18,401 bases of DNA from JAEUMD01 sp937950105 (GTDB lineage: Bacteria > Pseudomonadota > Alphaproteobacteria > Rhizobiales > Hyphomicrobiaceae): positions 1 through 18,401 of the forward strand of contig DAISIT010000063.1 of the NCBI GenBank assembly GCA_036821845.1, in the 5' to 3' direction. The notes below the pieces were generated by a model. It made no database searches. It had not been told where the DNA came from and worked only from the letters and a program-made list of their open reading frames with translations. Made by a program: the position numbers and the translations under genes. Each line of letters begins with the position of its first letter. Positions within the stretch are counted from its first letter, which is position 1. Below are positions 7,796 to 15,202 of this stretch, in pieces.

Positions 7796-7956
7796 TGCAG
7801 CAAGAAAAGCCTTGTGCAACGCCGATTCCCGGCGCGCGTGCGCCGAACGATGAGTGCGGCGGTTGCCGCACGCGCCCAACTTCGCGGGCCCATCCGCATG
7901 CCGCCCCTCGGGCGGAGCGGCCGCCCCAACAACAACCGACGCGGAAACGACGCGAG

Positions 7957-8346
7957 ATGACGAATATTCCAGTGACGGACGACGAACTCGACTACTTCGA
8001 GCCGGGCACCGACGAACTCATGGACGGGATGCGGACGGCCGCCGGCGAGGCGACCAAGCTGCTGCGCTCGATCGGCAGCCCGCACCGACTGATGATTCTC
8101 TGCTTGCTGATGGACTCGGAAAAGACCGTCACCGAAATCTCCGATGCGATCGGTACGCGCCAGAGCCTGACCTCGCAGCACCTGACGCACTTGCGGCTGC
8201 ACGGCCTCGTCAGCGTCGAGCGCCGGGGACACTTCGCCTATTATTCGCTGAAACACGAAGCCGCGCGCGAAATCGTCGGCACGCTTTACCGCCACTATTG
8301 CGTCGGCGGTGTCGGTAGCAGCGGCGGCGGCGAGTGCACGTCCTGA
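7957..8346 (+). CDS. ArsR/SmtB-family repressor, persulfide-sensing SqrR/BigR type
   Basis: Winged-helix repressor of 129 aa. The core starts with LLRSIGSPHRLMILCLL (35-51), the recognition helix region is SLTSQHLTHLRLHGLVSVERR (70-90), and the wing contains FAYYSL. Cysteines C49 (RLMILCLL) and C115 (LYRHYC) are 66 residues apart, exactly the spacing of the reactive pair in SqrR and BigR, which form a polysulfide bridge when sulfide or persulfide is present and then release DNA. A third cysteine, C127, is near the end. No metal-site CXC motif of classical ArsR is seen. The ATG at 7957-7959 gives the normal family length; the Shine-Dalgarno is weak (GGAAA, about 11 nt upstream). It faces fccA convergently and is next to flavocytochrome c and sox genes, so it most likely represses them. 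Paracoccus SoxR is the same kind of protein. Confidence 0.88.
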   Translation: MTNIPVTDDELDYFEPGTDELMDGMRTAAGEATKLLRSIGSPHRLMILCLLMDSEKTVTEISDAIGTRQSLTSQHLTHLRLHGLVSVERRGHFAYYSLKHEAAREIVGTLYRHYCVGGVGSSGGGECTS

Positions 8347-8427
8347 GACAGCAACGGGCTGAGACAGAAACGTCCTGAGAGACCGCAGCGGGCGCACTCC
8401 ACGTGCGCACGCCGGAAGCTTACAGGT

Positions 8428-8447
8428 GGCTGGCGGAAGCGCCAGCC
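8428..8447. terminator. Hairpin between convergent ArsR and fccA genes
   Basis: GGCTGGCG (8428-8435) and CGCCAGCC (8440-8447) form a perfect 8-bp stem closed by a GAAG tetraloop. It stands 81 nt past the ArsR stop in the convergent interval. No good T-run follows on either strand, so it may be a rho-assisted or bidirectional 3' end. Confidence 0.5.
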
Positions 8448-8467
8448 TGGCTCCCCCCTCACGCTGA

Positions 8468-8481
8468 GCGCCGATCGGCGC
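8468..8481. terminator. 14-bp palindrome just downstream of fccA
   Basis: GCGCCGATCGGCGC is a perfect palindrome 20-33 nt past the fccA stop on the minus strand. A hairpin from it could mark the 3' end of the fccA transcript, but there is almost no loop and no T-run. It could instead be chance in GC-rich DNA. Confidence 0.3.
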
Positions 8482-8500
8482 CTGCGGGGCGGACCGATCC

Positions 8501-8839
8501 CTACTTCGTCGCCAGCGACCCGAAATAAGCCGCCAGCGCCGCCATCTGGTCCTCTTCGAGCGACTTGGCGACCGACACCATGGCCGGGTTGGTGCGCTCA
8601 CCGTCGCGATACGAAACCAGCACGGCCACGAATGCTTCCGCCGGCCAGCCGACAATCGACGGAATGCCGTTGTCGGTGCCGTCGACGCGATGACACGTGG
8701 TGCATTCGCCCGACAGATGCTCGCCGTACGCGACCTGCTTCGGGTCGGGAGCCGCATCCGCGTGGGCTCGTGTTGCGAGCTGCGCCGACAGGGCGCCTGC
8801 GATCAGCGCGGTCAAGGCGAGAACAGCGGTTCTCGGCAT
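8501..8839 (-). CDS. fccA: Monoheme cytochrome c, likely cytochrome subunit of flavocytochrome c sulfide dehydrogenase
   Basis: Periplasmic class I c-type cytochrome of 112 aa. Residues 1-28 are a signal peptide (MPRTAVLALTALIAGALSAQ, then a predicted cut after AHA). One heme site is present, C46-T-T-C49-H50, and M87 in NPAMVSVAKSL is the likely sixth ligand; the C-terminal LAAYFGSLATK is typical of sulfide dehydrogenase cytochromes. The start ATG (8837-8839) has a strong GGAGG 7 nt upstream. It lies 261 nt downstream of the flavoprotein gene on the same strand and would accept electrons from its FAD. The single heme resembles the small FccA of green sulfur bacteria, unlike the diheme subunit of Allochromatium or SoxE. 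A free cytochrome c serving another enzyme cannot be excluded. Confidence 0.82.
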   Translation of the reverse strand: MPRTAVLALTALIAGALSAQLATRAHADAAPDPKQVAYGEHLSGECTTCHRVDGTDNGIPSIVGWPAEAFVAVLVSYRDGERTNPAMVSVAKSLEEDQMAALAAYFGSLATK

Positions 8840-8934
8840 GCGTTTCCTCCGGAAAACATTCGGCGCGGGTTTCTGGCGCTCGGGGTCGGCTTCTGTACGC
8901 GGCGCTCTCAGAGAACCGCGCGGCTGACCTTCAT

Positions 8935-8943
8935 CATATTCTG
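8935..8943 (-). promoter_or_regulatory. CAGAATATG element upstream of fccA
   Basis: On the minus strand CAGAATATG occurs 96 nt before the fccA start, with TATGAT as a possible -10 hexamer. The identical 9-mer is found upstream of fccB, and GAATATG upstream of soxY. It may be a promoter -10 region or a regulator half-site shared by the sulfur genes. Confidence 0.4.
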
Positions 8944-9046
8944 CCGCAAGTCTAGTGACGACGCGAGTCCCGTCCGCACACGGCGGCAGTTCCCTCACCC
9001 GTCGTGAAGCATCGTCCGAGGCTTGCCGCGGTGAAAGCGATGCGCA

Positions 9047-9086
9047 CGACACCGCGGCGGAAGCTGCTGCCTCCACCGCGGTGTCG
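9047..9086 (-). terminator. Strong hairpin downstream of fccB
   Basis: CGACACCGCGG (9047-9057) and CCGCGGTGTCG (9076-9086) are perfect 11-bp inverted repeats around an 18-nt loop, beginning 15 nt after the fccB stop. No U-run follows, so it may stabilise the fccB mRNA or stop transcription partly. It separates fccB from fccA and suggests unequal expression of the two. Confidence 0.6.
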
Positions 9087-9100
9087 TTCGACTTGCAGCG

Positions 9101-10405
9101 TCAGGCCTTCTTGGCGAACGAGTCGGAGACGATGCCGGAGTACCAGCCCTCGCTCTCCTTGAAGTTTTCGCCGCGCAGCTTGGCATCTTCTTCCGGCTTG
9201 GAAACGAAGCTGTCCTTGGCGACGAGCATCTGCTTGCCGTCCTTCTCGCCCGGTGCGTAGTTGGCACCGACCTTGACGCTGTCGTTCGGCGCCAGCAGCG
9301 ACCAGCAGGTGTTGCGATAGCGCGGCGGGAAGGCCGGCTTGCCCGCAAGCGCCGCCAGAATGTCGGTGGCGACGACCTTGGCCTGGCTGTTGGCCGAGAA
9401 GCCGGACTTCGGCATCTCGTTGGCCACGCTGGCATCGCCGAGCACGTAGACGTCGGCGAGCTTCGCCGACTGGAAGCTGTCGAGCTTGACCGGGCACCAG
9501 TCGCCGTTGTTGGCACCGGCGTCGATGGCGATCTTGCCCGCCATCTGGTTCGGAATGATGTTGGCCACGTCGAACTTGAACTTGGCGCCGTCCTTGGTGA
9601 CGACTTCCTTCGTCTTCACGTCGACCTTGGTGACCTTGTAGCTGTCGATGTCGTTGGTCAGCTTTAGGTCGATGATGTCCTTGTAGTACTTGTTGAAGGC
9701 CTCGACGAACACCGGCTGCTTCGAGATCGCCTTCTTCGGGTCGAGCATGATGAGCTTCGACTTCGGCTTCTTGGTCTTGAGGTAGTGCGCGATCATGCAC
9801 GCGCGCTCATACGGCCCCGGCGGGCAGCGATACGGATTGTCCGGCGCGGCCATGACCACGACGCCACCGTCCTTCATCGCTTCGAGCTGCGACTTCAGCA
9901 GCTTGGTCTGCGGGCCGGCCTTCCATGCGTGCGGCAGCACGTCGGCAACCTTGGTCGAGTAGCCCTCGATGCTTTCATACTTGAGGTCGATGCCCGGCGA
10001 GAGCACCAGCTTGTCGTAGGAGAGCGACGTTCCGCCGGCGAGCTTGACCGTCTTCTTCGCTGCGTCGACACCGGTCGCGGTGTCGTGGATCACCTTGACG
10101 CCGAGCTTCTTCAGGCCGTCGTAGGTGTGAACCAGACTGTCGAACGTGCGAAAACCGCCGAGATAGAGGTTCGAGAAGAAGCACGTTGTGTATTGCTTGC
10201 GAACTTCGACCAGCGTGACGTCGAGGGACGGCGCACCCTTCTTCACCTGATGCGCCACCGTGGCACCGCCCGGTCCGCCACCGATGATGACAACCTTGCC
10301 CTTGCCCTGCGCGATGGCGAAGCCCGCCAGAGATCCGGCGGATGTCGCAGCGACTGCGCCACCGCCGATAATTTTGCCGATCTGGCGACGTGTGAAATCT
10401 GTCAT
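9101..10405 (-). CDS. fccB: Flavocytochrome c sulfide dehydrogenase, flavoprotein subunit (FccB/SoxF)
   Basis: Periplasmic FAD enzyme of 434 aa that oxidises sulfide to sulfur or polysulfide and passes electrons to a cytochrome c. The N-terminus is a Tat-type signal, with an RR pair in TRRQIGK (5-11) and a hydrophobic stretch to about residue 33. The FAD-binding loop is IIGGGPGGATV (40-50). C75 in QYTTCFFSNLYLGG matches the cysteine that carries covalent flavin in Allochromatium FccB. C194 (PYRCPPGPYERA) and C367 (RNTCWSLLAP) match the redox-active disulfide pair. The ATG at 10403-10405 is used, with GGAGGAG about 8 nt upstream; the codon before it is TTG. It follows soxS on the same strand with a 189-nt gap that has its own operator-like repeat. 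All key residues are present, so it should be active. Confidence 0.93.
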   Translation of the reverse strand: MTDFTRRQIGKIIGGGAVAATSAGSLAGFAIAQGKGKVVIIGGGPGGATVAHQVKKGAPSLDVTLVEVRKQYTTCFFSNLYLGGFRTFDSLVHTYDGLKKLGVKVIHDTATGVDAAKKTVKLAGGTSLSYDKLVLSPGIDLKYESIEGYSTKVADVLPHAWKAGPQTKLLKSQLEAMKDGGVVVMAAPDNPYRCPPGPYERACMIAHYLKTKKPKSKLIMLDPKKAISKQPVFVEAFNKYYKDIIDLKLTNDIDSYKVTKVDVKTKEVVTKDGAKFKFDVANIIPNQMAGKIAIDAGANNGDWCPVKLDSFQSAKLADVYVLGDASVANEMPKSGFSANSQAKVVATDILAALAGKPAFPPRYRNTCWSLLAPNDSVKVGANYAPGEKDGKQMLVAKDSFVSKPEEDAKLRGENFKESEGWYSGIVSDSFAKKA

Positions 10406-10538
10406 CAAGTTGCTCCTCCCGGTAGCAATTGGGTGCCCTGGTAACCCCTTCGCGGAGCCATTTTTGTTTTTCCCCCGCTCGGCGCTACTCTCGAATCAGA
10501 ACGATCCGCGCGCAAGGGGGTAGAAATCGAAAAGTTCG

Positions 10539-10570
10539 CATATTCTGATTGGTGCGATGCAGCAATCAGA
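10539..10570. promoter_or_regulatory. Inverted repeat and GAATATG element upstream of fccB
   Basis: TCTGATTG (10544-10551) and CAATCAGA (10563-10570) are perfect 8-bp inverted repeats with an 11-nt spacer. The left arm overlaps CATATTCTG (10539-10547), read as CAGAATATG in the fccB direction, the same 9-mer as upstream of fccA. On the minus strand TTGCTG and TATGCG lie 17 nt apart across the repeat, a possible promoter. It is a good candidate binding site for the nearby ArsR-type repressor. Confidence 0.6.
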
Positions 10571-10594
10571 TGCGGGACACCATACGCGCTGCGA

Positions 10595-11068
10595 TCAGCG
10601 GGCCGCCGACGCCGCCGGGGCACGGCGCGCCCGCTCGATCAGATCGCCGATCATGGTCCAGAAGAAGTCCGCGCCAGGATAGCCGAGGATGCGCCCGCGT
10701 TCTTCGCCGTTCTCGATCAGGATGAAGGTCGGTGTGTAGACGATGCGTCCGAAACCGCGGATTTGCGGATCGAACCGGTCACGCACCACCAGCGGCGCGG
10801 ACCTGCCCTCGCTGCTCAGCGGGTATCCGGGTCCGACCTCTGCGTGCCAACGGCGGCAGTAGCTGCAGCCGTCCTCCTCGATCATCAACAGGGACAATCC
10901 GGGTCGAGCGAGCGAAGGCTGCGGCGACGGCCCGCCAGCATCGGCTGCCGTCACCCGCGTGATGCCGGATACAAACAATACCGCAGCAATGAGGGAAGCG
11001 AACCAGGGACGCGCCTGGCACCATGTCGTTCGGGCACGGGGCATTCGTGGCCACGGCATCAGTGTCAT
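10595..11068 (-). CDS. soxS: SoxS-like periplasmic thioredoxin
   Basis: Thioredoxin-fold protein of about 157 aa. After an N-terminal signal or anchor segment (hydrophobic 22-37, WFASLIAAVLFVSGIT), the redox motif C68-S-Y-C71 occurs in EEDGCSYCRRWHAEV, and YTPTFILIENGEERGRILGYPG (111-132) gives the cis-proline strand and the following hairpin. In Paracoccus, SoxS keeps the SoxY carrier cysteine reduced and is encoded beside soxR. Here it lies divergently from soxYZ and in the fccB direction, which fits that role. The frame is open far upstream to 12277, but that part is antisense to soxYZ. The ATG at 11066-11068 has a GGGGG about 6 nt upstream; ATGs at 11057-11059 and 11042-11044 are alternatives. 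The start is the least certain part of the call. Confidence 0.82.
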   Translation of the reverse strand: MTLMPWPRMPRARTTWCQARPWFASLIAAVLFVSGITRVTAADAGGPSPQPSLARPGLSLLMIEEDGCSYCRRWHAEVGPGYPLSSEGRSAPLVVRDRFDPQIRGFGRIVYTPTFILIENGEERGRILGYPGADFFWTMIGDLIERARRAPAASAAR

Positions 11069-11134
11069 GTGCGCCCCCGCGATGACCGCAATTTCGACAT
11101 CCCGTTCATTCGATGTTATGCCATCGGTGCGTTG

Positions 11135-11156
11135 CATTCGCGAGAATGAATATGCT
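11135..11156 (+). promoter_or_regulatory. Operator-like repeat and possible -10 element upstream of soxY
   Basis: CATTC (11135-11139) and GAATG (11144-11148) form an inverted repeat around GCGA, followed at once by AATATGCT with TATGCT at 11151-11156. The ATTC/GAAT half-sites resemble those reported for SqrR-type repressors, from memory. The site lies about 170 nt before soxY in the 255-nt soxS-soxY divergent region and could serve either gene. Confidence 0.5.
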
Positions 11157-11323
11157 AGCGTCATTCCAACTCGACAAGAAGCGCGAAAGCGCCGCGAGCG
11201 ACGGGGCACCCGGATCGTCATAATGCCGTCAGGTCGTGCCTCCAAGCACACAGAACATCTGCTCGCCGGTCGACGGCCGCGTGGCAGACCATCCAACGGA
11301 TGTGTGGGGAAGGAGACGTAAGA

Positions 11324-11818
11324 ATGACCCAACGCTCTAAGTTGGCCGCTGTCGACCGCCGCGATCTTTTGATCGGTGGTAGCGCAGTGGCTGCCGTGGC
11401 CATCATGGCGGCAGGCTCCGGCCGGGCCATCGCCCAGGAGAAGCCGGCTGACAAGCCGGCGACGTTCCAGGAGACCATGGACAAGATCCTCGGTGGCAAG
11501 AAAGCCGAGGAAGCCAAGATCAACATCGAGCTGCCCGAGATCGCCGAGAACGGCAACACGGTTCCCTACACCGTGACGGTCGACAGCCCGATGTCCGATG
11601 CCGACTACGTGAAGACGCTGCACGTGCTTTCGAGCGGCAATCCCGGCCCCAACATCGCCACCTATCATTTCACGCCGATGTCGGGTCAGGCCTTCGCCTC
11701 GAGCCGCATGCGCCTCGCCAAGACGCAGGACATCTACGCCATCGCCGAGCTGTCGAACGGCAATTTCCTCGTCGGCAAGCGCGGCGTGAAGGTCACCATC
11801 GGCGGCTGCGGCGGCTAG
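11324..11818 (+). CDS. soxY: Sulfur carrier protein SoxY
   Basis: Sulfur-carrying subunit of SoxYZ, 164 aa. It ends in the diagnostic GGCGG motif, with the carrier cysteine at C162; sulfur intermediates are bound to this cysteine on a flexible arm. The N-terminus is a Tat-type signal (DRRDLLIGGSAVAAVAIMAAG, 11-31, cut near AIAQ) for export of the folded complex to the periplasm. The middle, from NGNTVPYTVTVDSPM to GNFLVGKRGVKVTIGG, is the usual beta-sandwich. The ATG at 11324-11326 follows AGGAG at 9 nt. soxZ begins 18 nt after the stop, so the two form an operon closed by the terminator at 12195. No soxXA, soxB or soxCD is in the window, so the partner enzymes of the carrier are not defined by this region. 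Confidence 0.95.
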   Translation: MTQRSKLAAVDRRDLLIGGSAVAAVAIMAAGSGRAIAQEKPADKPATFQETMDKILGGKKAEEAKINIELPEIAENGNTVPYTVTVDSPMSDADYVKTLHVLSSGNPGPNIATYHFTPMSGQAFASSRMRLAKTQDIYAIAELSNGNFLVGKRGVKVTIGGCGG

Positions 11819-11836
11819 TAGAGAGGACGCATCGAC

Positions 11837-12160
11837 ATGTCTACGAAACCCCGTATCAAGCTGCCCTCGCCGATCAAGGCCGGTGACGTCATCGAAGTGA
11901 AGACGCTCATCTCGCACGTGATGGAGACCGGTTTCCGCAAGGGCTCCGACGGCAATCTCGTGCCGCGCAACATCATCCACACCTTCACCGCGTCGTTCGG
12001 CGGCAAGGAAGTGACGAAGGTCGACCTGTCGTCCGGCGTCTCCGCAAACCCCTACATCGCGTTCAAGTTCAAGGTGCCGGGCCCCGGCGACCTCGAGCTG
12101 ACGTGGGTCGACGACGGCGGCAACAAGATCGTCGAGAAGGTGCCGGTCGCCGTCTCCTGA
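11837..12160 (+). CDS. soxZ: Thiosulfate oxidation carrier complex protein SoxZ
   Basis: Partner of SoxY, 107 aa, with no signal peptide, as usual, because it is exported by riding with the Tat-directed SoxY. Typical segments are PRIKLPSPIKAGDVIEVKTLISHVMETGFRKGSDG (5-39), PRNIIHTFTASFGGKEV (43-59) and PYIAFKFKVPGPGDLELTWVDDGG (72-95). It forms the SoxYZ heterodimer that carries sulfur atoms between enzymes of sulfur oxidation. The gene follows soxY by 18 nt, with GAGAGGA about 10 nt before the ATG, and is followed by a clear terminator. Confidence 0.95.
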   Translation: MSTKPRIKLPSPIKAGDVIEVKTLISHVMETGFRKGSDGNLVPRNIIHTFTASFGGKEVTKVDLSSGVSANPYIAFKFKVPGPGDLELTWVDDGGNKIVEKVPVAVS

Positions 12161-12194
12161 TCGCGGCGCCCCGCACACTCGTATGTTCCGGAAA

Positions 12195-12228
12195 GGGTCC
12201 GCTGCACTCCTCGTGGCGGGCCCTTTTT
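12195..12228 (+). terminator. Rho-independent terminator after soxYZ
   Basis: GGGTCCGC (12195-12202) pairs with GCGGGCCC (12216-12223), with one G-T wobble and a 13-nt loop, followed directly by TTTTT (12224-12228). It lies 35 nt past the soxZ stop and has the classic stem plus U-run form. Confidence 0.88.
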
Positions 12229-12413
12229 CATAATCGTCCGTCCGCCCGCCGCGGCGCATGCGCGCGCTCCCCCGCATTCTGACGTCGAGCAGAATACCTG
12301 CCGCATCGACTTGCGCGGCGCCCTTGCCCGACCTGCACGAATTGGCTAGAGCGCTATCCGATCCAGACGGACCGCTTGGCGCGGATCACGTCGCGACTAC
12401 AGGAGATGCCGTC

Positions 12414-12656
12414 ATGGCCGACGATCCCGTCATCGCCCAGAAGGGCCCGTTCCAGGTCGAGCTCACCGGCGGCAAGCCCTATTTCTACTGCCGCTGCGGT
12501 CGCTCCAGAAATCAGCCGTTCTGCGACGGCGCCCACAAGGGTACCGGCATCGAACCGATGCGCTTCACGGTCGAGAACACCGGCACCTATAACCTGTGCG
12601 GCTGCAAATCGACCGACGACGAGCCATTCTGCGACGGCTCGCACAACATACTCTGA
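12414..12656 (+). CDS. Small dual CDGSH iron-sulfur domain protein
   Basis: Cytosolic protein of 80 aa with two CDGSH-type [2Fe-2S] binding motifs. The first has ligands C26, C28, C37 and H41 (CRCGRSRNQPFCDGAH), the second C62, C64, C73 and H77 (CGCKSTDDEPFCDGSH). Each keeps the three-Cys one-His ligand set of the mitoNEET family. Small bacterial proteins of this kind are widespread; roles in electron transfer, iron or redox sensing are suggested but not settled. The ATG at 12414-12416 is preceded by AGGAG at 8 nt; the frame is open upstream to 12258, but that part has no family features. It stands alone between the soxZ terminator and livH. A link to sulfur metabolism is possible only by position. 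Confidence 0.9.
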   Translation: MADDPVIAQKGPFQVELTGGKPYFYCRCGRSRNQPFCDGAHKGTGIEPMRFTVENTGTYNLCGCKSTDDEPFCDGSHNIL

Positions 12657-12681
12657 TCGACTGTTCAGCGCGCCGGCAACC

Positions 12682-12706
12682 GGCTTGCCTCAGCGTTAGG
12701 CAAGCC
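12682..12706 (+). terminator. Hairpin after the CDGSH gene
   Basis: GGCTTGCCT (12682-12690) and AGGCAAGCC (12698-12706) form a perfect 9-bp stem with a 7-nt loop, 26 nt past the CDGSH stop. No T-run follows. It probably ends or protects the CDGSH mRNA before the liv operon. Confidence 0.6.
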
Positions 12707-12880
12707 CCGCGGTCGTGCGCCGAAATCCTCGACGCCTTTCCACGGGAACGCTAACGTCGCCTGCGGGGGAACGATTCCTGCTGTCTCTACCTGCGGACAC
12801 GCCGTATGCCGGAAATGCGTCGGCGGGGGCGGCGCGCAAGAGGCGGAGGGGGCCTTCCCGACCAGTCCGGCGAGGGGCAT

Positions 12881-13795
<915 letters not shown>

Positions 13796-13798
13796 GCC

Positions 13799-15202
13799 AT
13801 GAGCGGAGCGGACGCAGCAGGCGAAGCAGGCCAACGCGACAGCGCTCAGGAACCCGGCGTCCGTCTCTCGGCCGCGTTGCTCAAGGCCCTCAAGGTCGCC
13901 GCCGTCGTGGTGGGGCTCTGCACGCCGATCGTGCTGCTCGAGACCTCGCAGGGCATCGACAACCAGTTGCGGCTCGACTGGCGCGTGCCGCTGGTCGCGG
14001 TGCTGGCTGGCCTCGCCTTCCTCGGCTCGCTCGTCGTCACGTTCGGCGCCCCGCATGTGGCGCGCTTCAAGGCGGCGCGGGCGAGGCGTCCGTCGATAGA
14101 GGTGCAGCCGGCCGCCGTTACGCTGGCGAAGATCGTCGCCATCGCCCTGCTGGTCGCCTATCCATTCATTGCCGTGATGCTCGCGGGGTTCGGCGGCGCC
14201 ACCAAGTGGATCGACAATTTCGGCATCCAGATCCTCATCTACGTGATGCTCGGCTGGGGCCTCAACGTCGTCGTCGGCCTCGCCGGCCTGCTCGATCTCG
14301 GATACGTCGCGTTCTATGCGGTCGGTGCGTATTCCTCGGCGCTGCTGGCCAAGACGTTCGGCTTCTCGTTCTGGCTGGTGCTGCCGCTCGCCGGCATCCT
14401 CGCGGCGCTGTGGGGCATCCTGCTCGGGTTTCCGGTGCTGCGGCTGAGGGGCGATTATCTCGCCATCGTCACGCTGGCGTTCGGCGAGATCATCCGCCTG
14501 GTCCTCATCAACTGGGTCGATGTGACCAACGGCAACGCCGGCATCTCGGGCATCCCGCGTCCCACCTTCTTCGGCTTGCCGTTCAATGCCAGTGACGGAG
14601 GCTTCGCGGCGACGTTCGGCCTGGAGTTCGCGCCACAGCACCGCGTCATTTTTCTCTACTACCTGATCCTCGCGCTGGCTTTGTTGACCGCCTGGGCGAC
14701 ATCGCGACTGCGCCGCCTGCCGGTCGGGCGCGCCTGGGAAGCGCTGCGCGAAGACGAGATCGCCTGCCGCTCACTCGGCATCGACACCGTCAAGACGAAG
14801 CTGACGGCCTTCGCCATCGGCGCCATGTTCGGCGGCTTCGCCGGCGCGTTCTTCGCCGCGCGACAGGGGTTCATCTCTCCCGAAAGCTTCGTCTTCATGG
14901 AAAGCGCGGTGATCCTCGCCATCGTCGTGCTCGGCGGCATGGGCAGCCAGATCGGCGTCGCCATCGCCGCCATCGTCATGATCGGCGGCACCGAGCTTCT
15001 GCGCGAACTGGATTGGACGCGCGAGGTGCTCGGCCCGGCCTTCGACCCGACGCAGTACCGCATGCTGCTGTTCGGCCTCGCCATGGTTCTGATGATGCTG
15101 TGGAAGCCGCGCGGCCTCGTGTCGTCGCGCACGCCCTCCATCCAGCTCGGCGAAGGCAACAAGGCGATCTCCGGCAAGCTGGTCAAGGAGGGCCACGGCT
15201 GA
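13799..15202 (+). CDS. livM: Branched-chain amino acid ABC transporter permease LivM
   Basis: Second permease, 467 aa, somewhat longer than E. coli LivM (425 aa). The first 30 residues are polar, then membrane helices run to about residue 438. Typical segments are GWGLNVVVGLAGLLDLGYVAFYAVGAY (152-178), RLRGDYLAIVTLAFGEIIRL (215-234), the ATPase-contacting loop EALREDEIACRSLGID (314-329), and VILAIVVLGGMGSQIG (371-386). It starts 3 nt after the livH stop, and its stop overlaps the livG ATG by one base (TGATG), so translation is likely coupled. Confidence 0.94.
   Translation: MSGADAAGEAGQRDSAQEPGVRLSAALLKALKVAAVVVGLCTPIVLLETSQGIDNQLRLDWRVPLVAVLAGLAFLGSLVVTFGAPHVARFKAARARRPSIEVQPAAVTLAKIVAIALLVAYPFIAVMLAGFGGATKWIDNFGIQILIYVMLGWGLNVVVGLAGLLDLGYVAFYAVGAYSSALLAKTFGFSFWLVLPLAGILAALWGILLGFPVLRLRGDYLAIVTLAFGEIIRLVLINWVDVTNGNAGISGIPRPTFFGLPFNASDGGFAATFGLEFAPQHRVIFLYYLILALALLTAWATSRLRRLPVGRAWEALREDEIACRSLGIDTVKTKLTAFAIGAMFGGFAGAFFAARQGFISPESFVFMESAVILAIVVLGGMGSQIGVAIAAIVMIGGTELLRELDWTREVLGPAFDPTQYRMLLFGLAMVLMMLWKPRGLVSSRTPSIQLGEGNKAISGKLVKEGHG

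Larger units (their letters stand above)
7430..7956. other. Intergenic region between divergent fadE and the ArsR gene
   Basis: This 527-nt stretch has no ORF that looks like a real gene. It holds the 22-bp palindrome at 7632-7653 with a candidate fadE promoter, a small hairpin at 7591-7607 that would be in the fadE leader, and a weak candidate promoter for the ArsR gene at 7767-7795. The part from 7800 to 7956 is GC-rich and reads as low-quality coding in all frames. An extension of the ArsR frame upstream exists but would begin at a TTG and adds an Arg/Pro-rich stretch unlike the family. Confidence 0.7.

Noticed and set aside
7795..7956. 54-residue upstream extension of the ArsR protein
   Set aside because: It would start at TTG and adds an Arg/Pro-rich stretch not seen in the family.
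8347..8390. Short repeats of CTGAGAC after the ArsR stop
   Set aside because: Only three imperfect copies; too short and irregular to call a repeat feature.
11069..12277. Long upstream extension of the soxS frame
   Set aside because: The extra ~400 residues are antisense to soxYZ and Asp/Arg/His-rich; a thioredoxin with signal starts naturally near 11068.
12344..12388. Possible dispersed repeat upstream of the CDGSH gene (AGAGCGCTATCCGATCC region)
   Set aside because: It resembles words common between genes in Rhizobiales, but only a 5-bp inverted match (ATCCG/CGGAT) is visible and no second copy is in the window.
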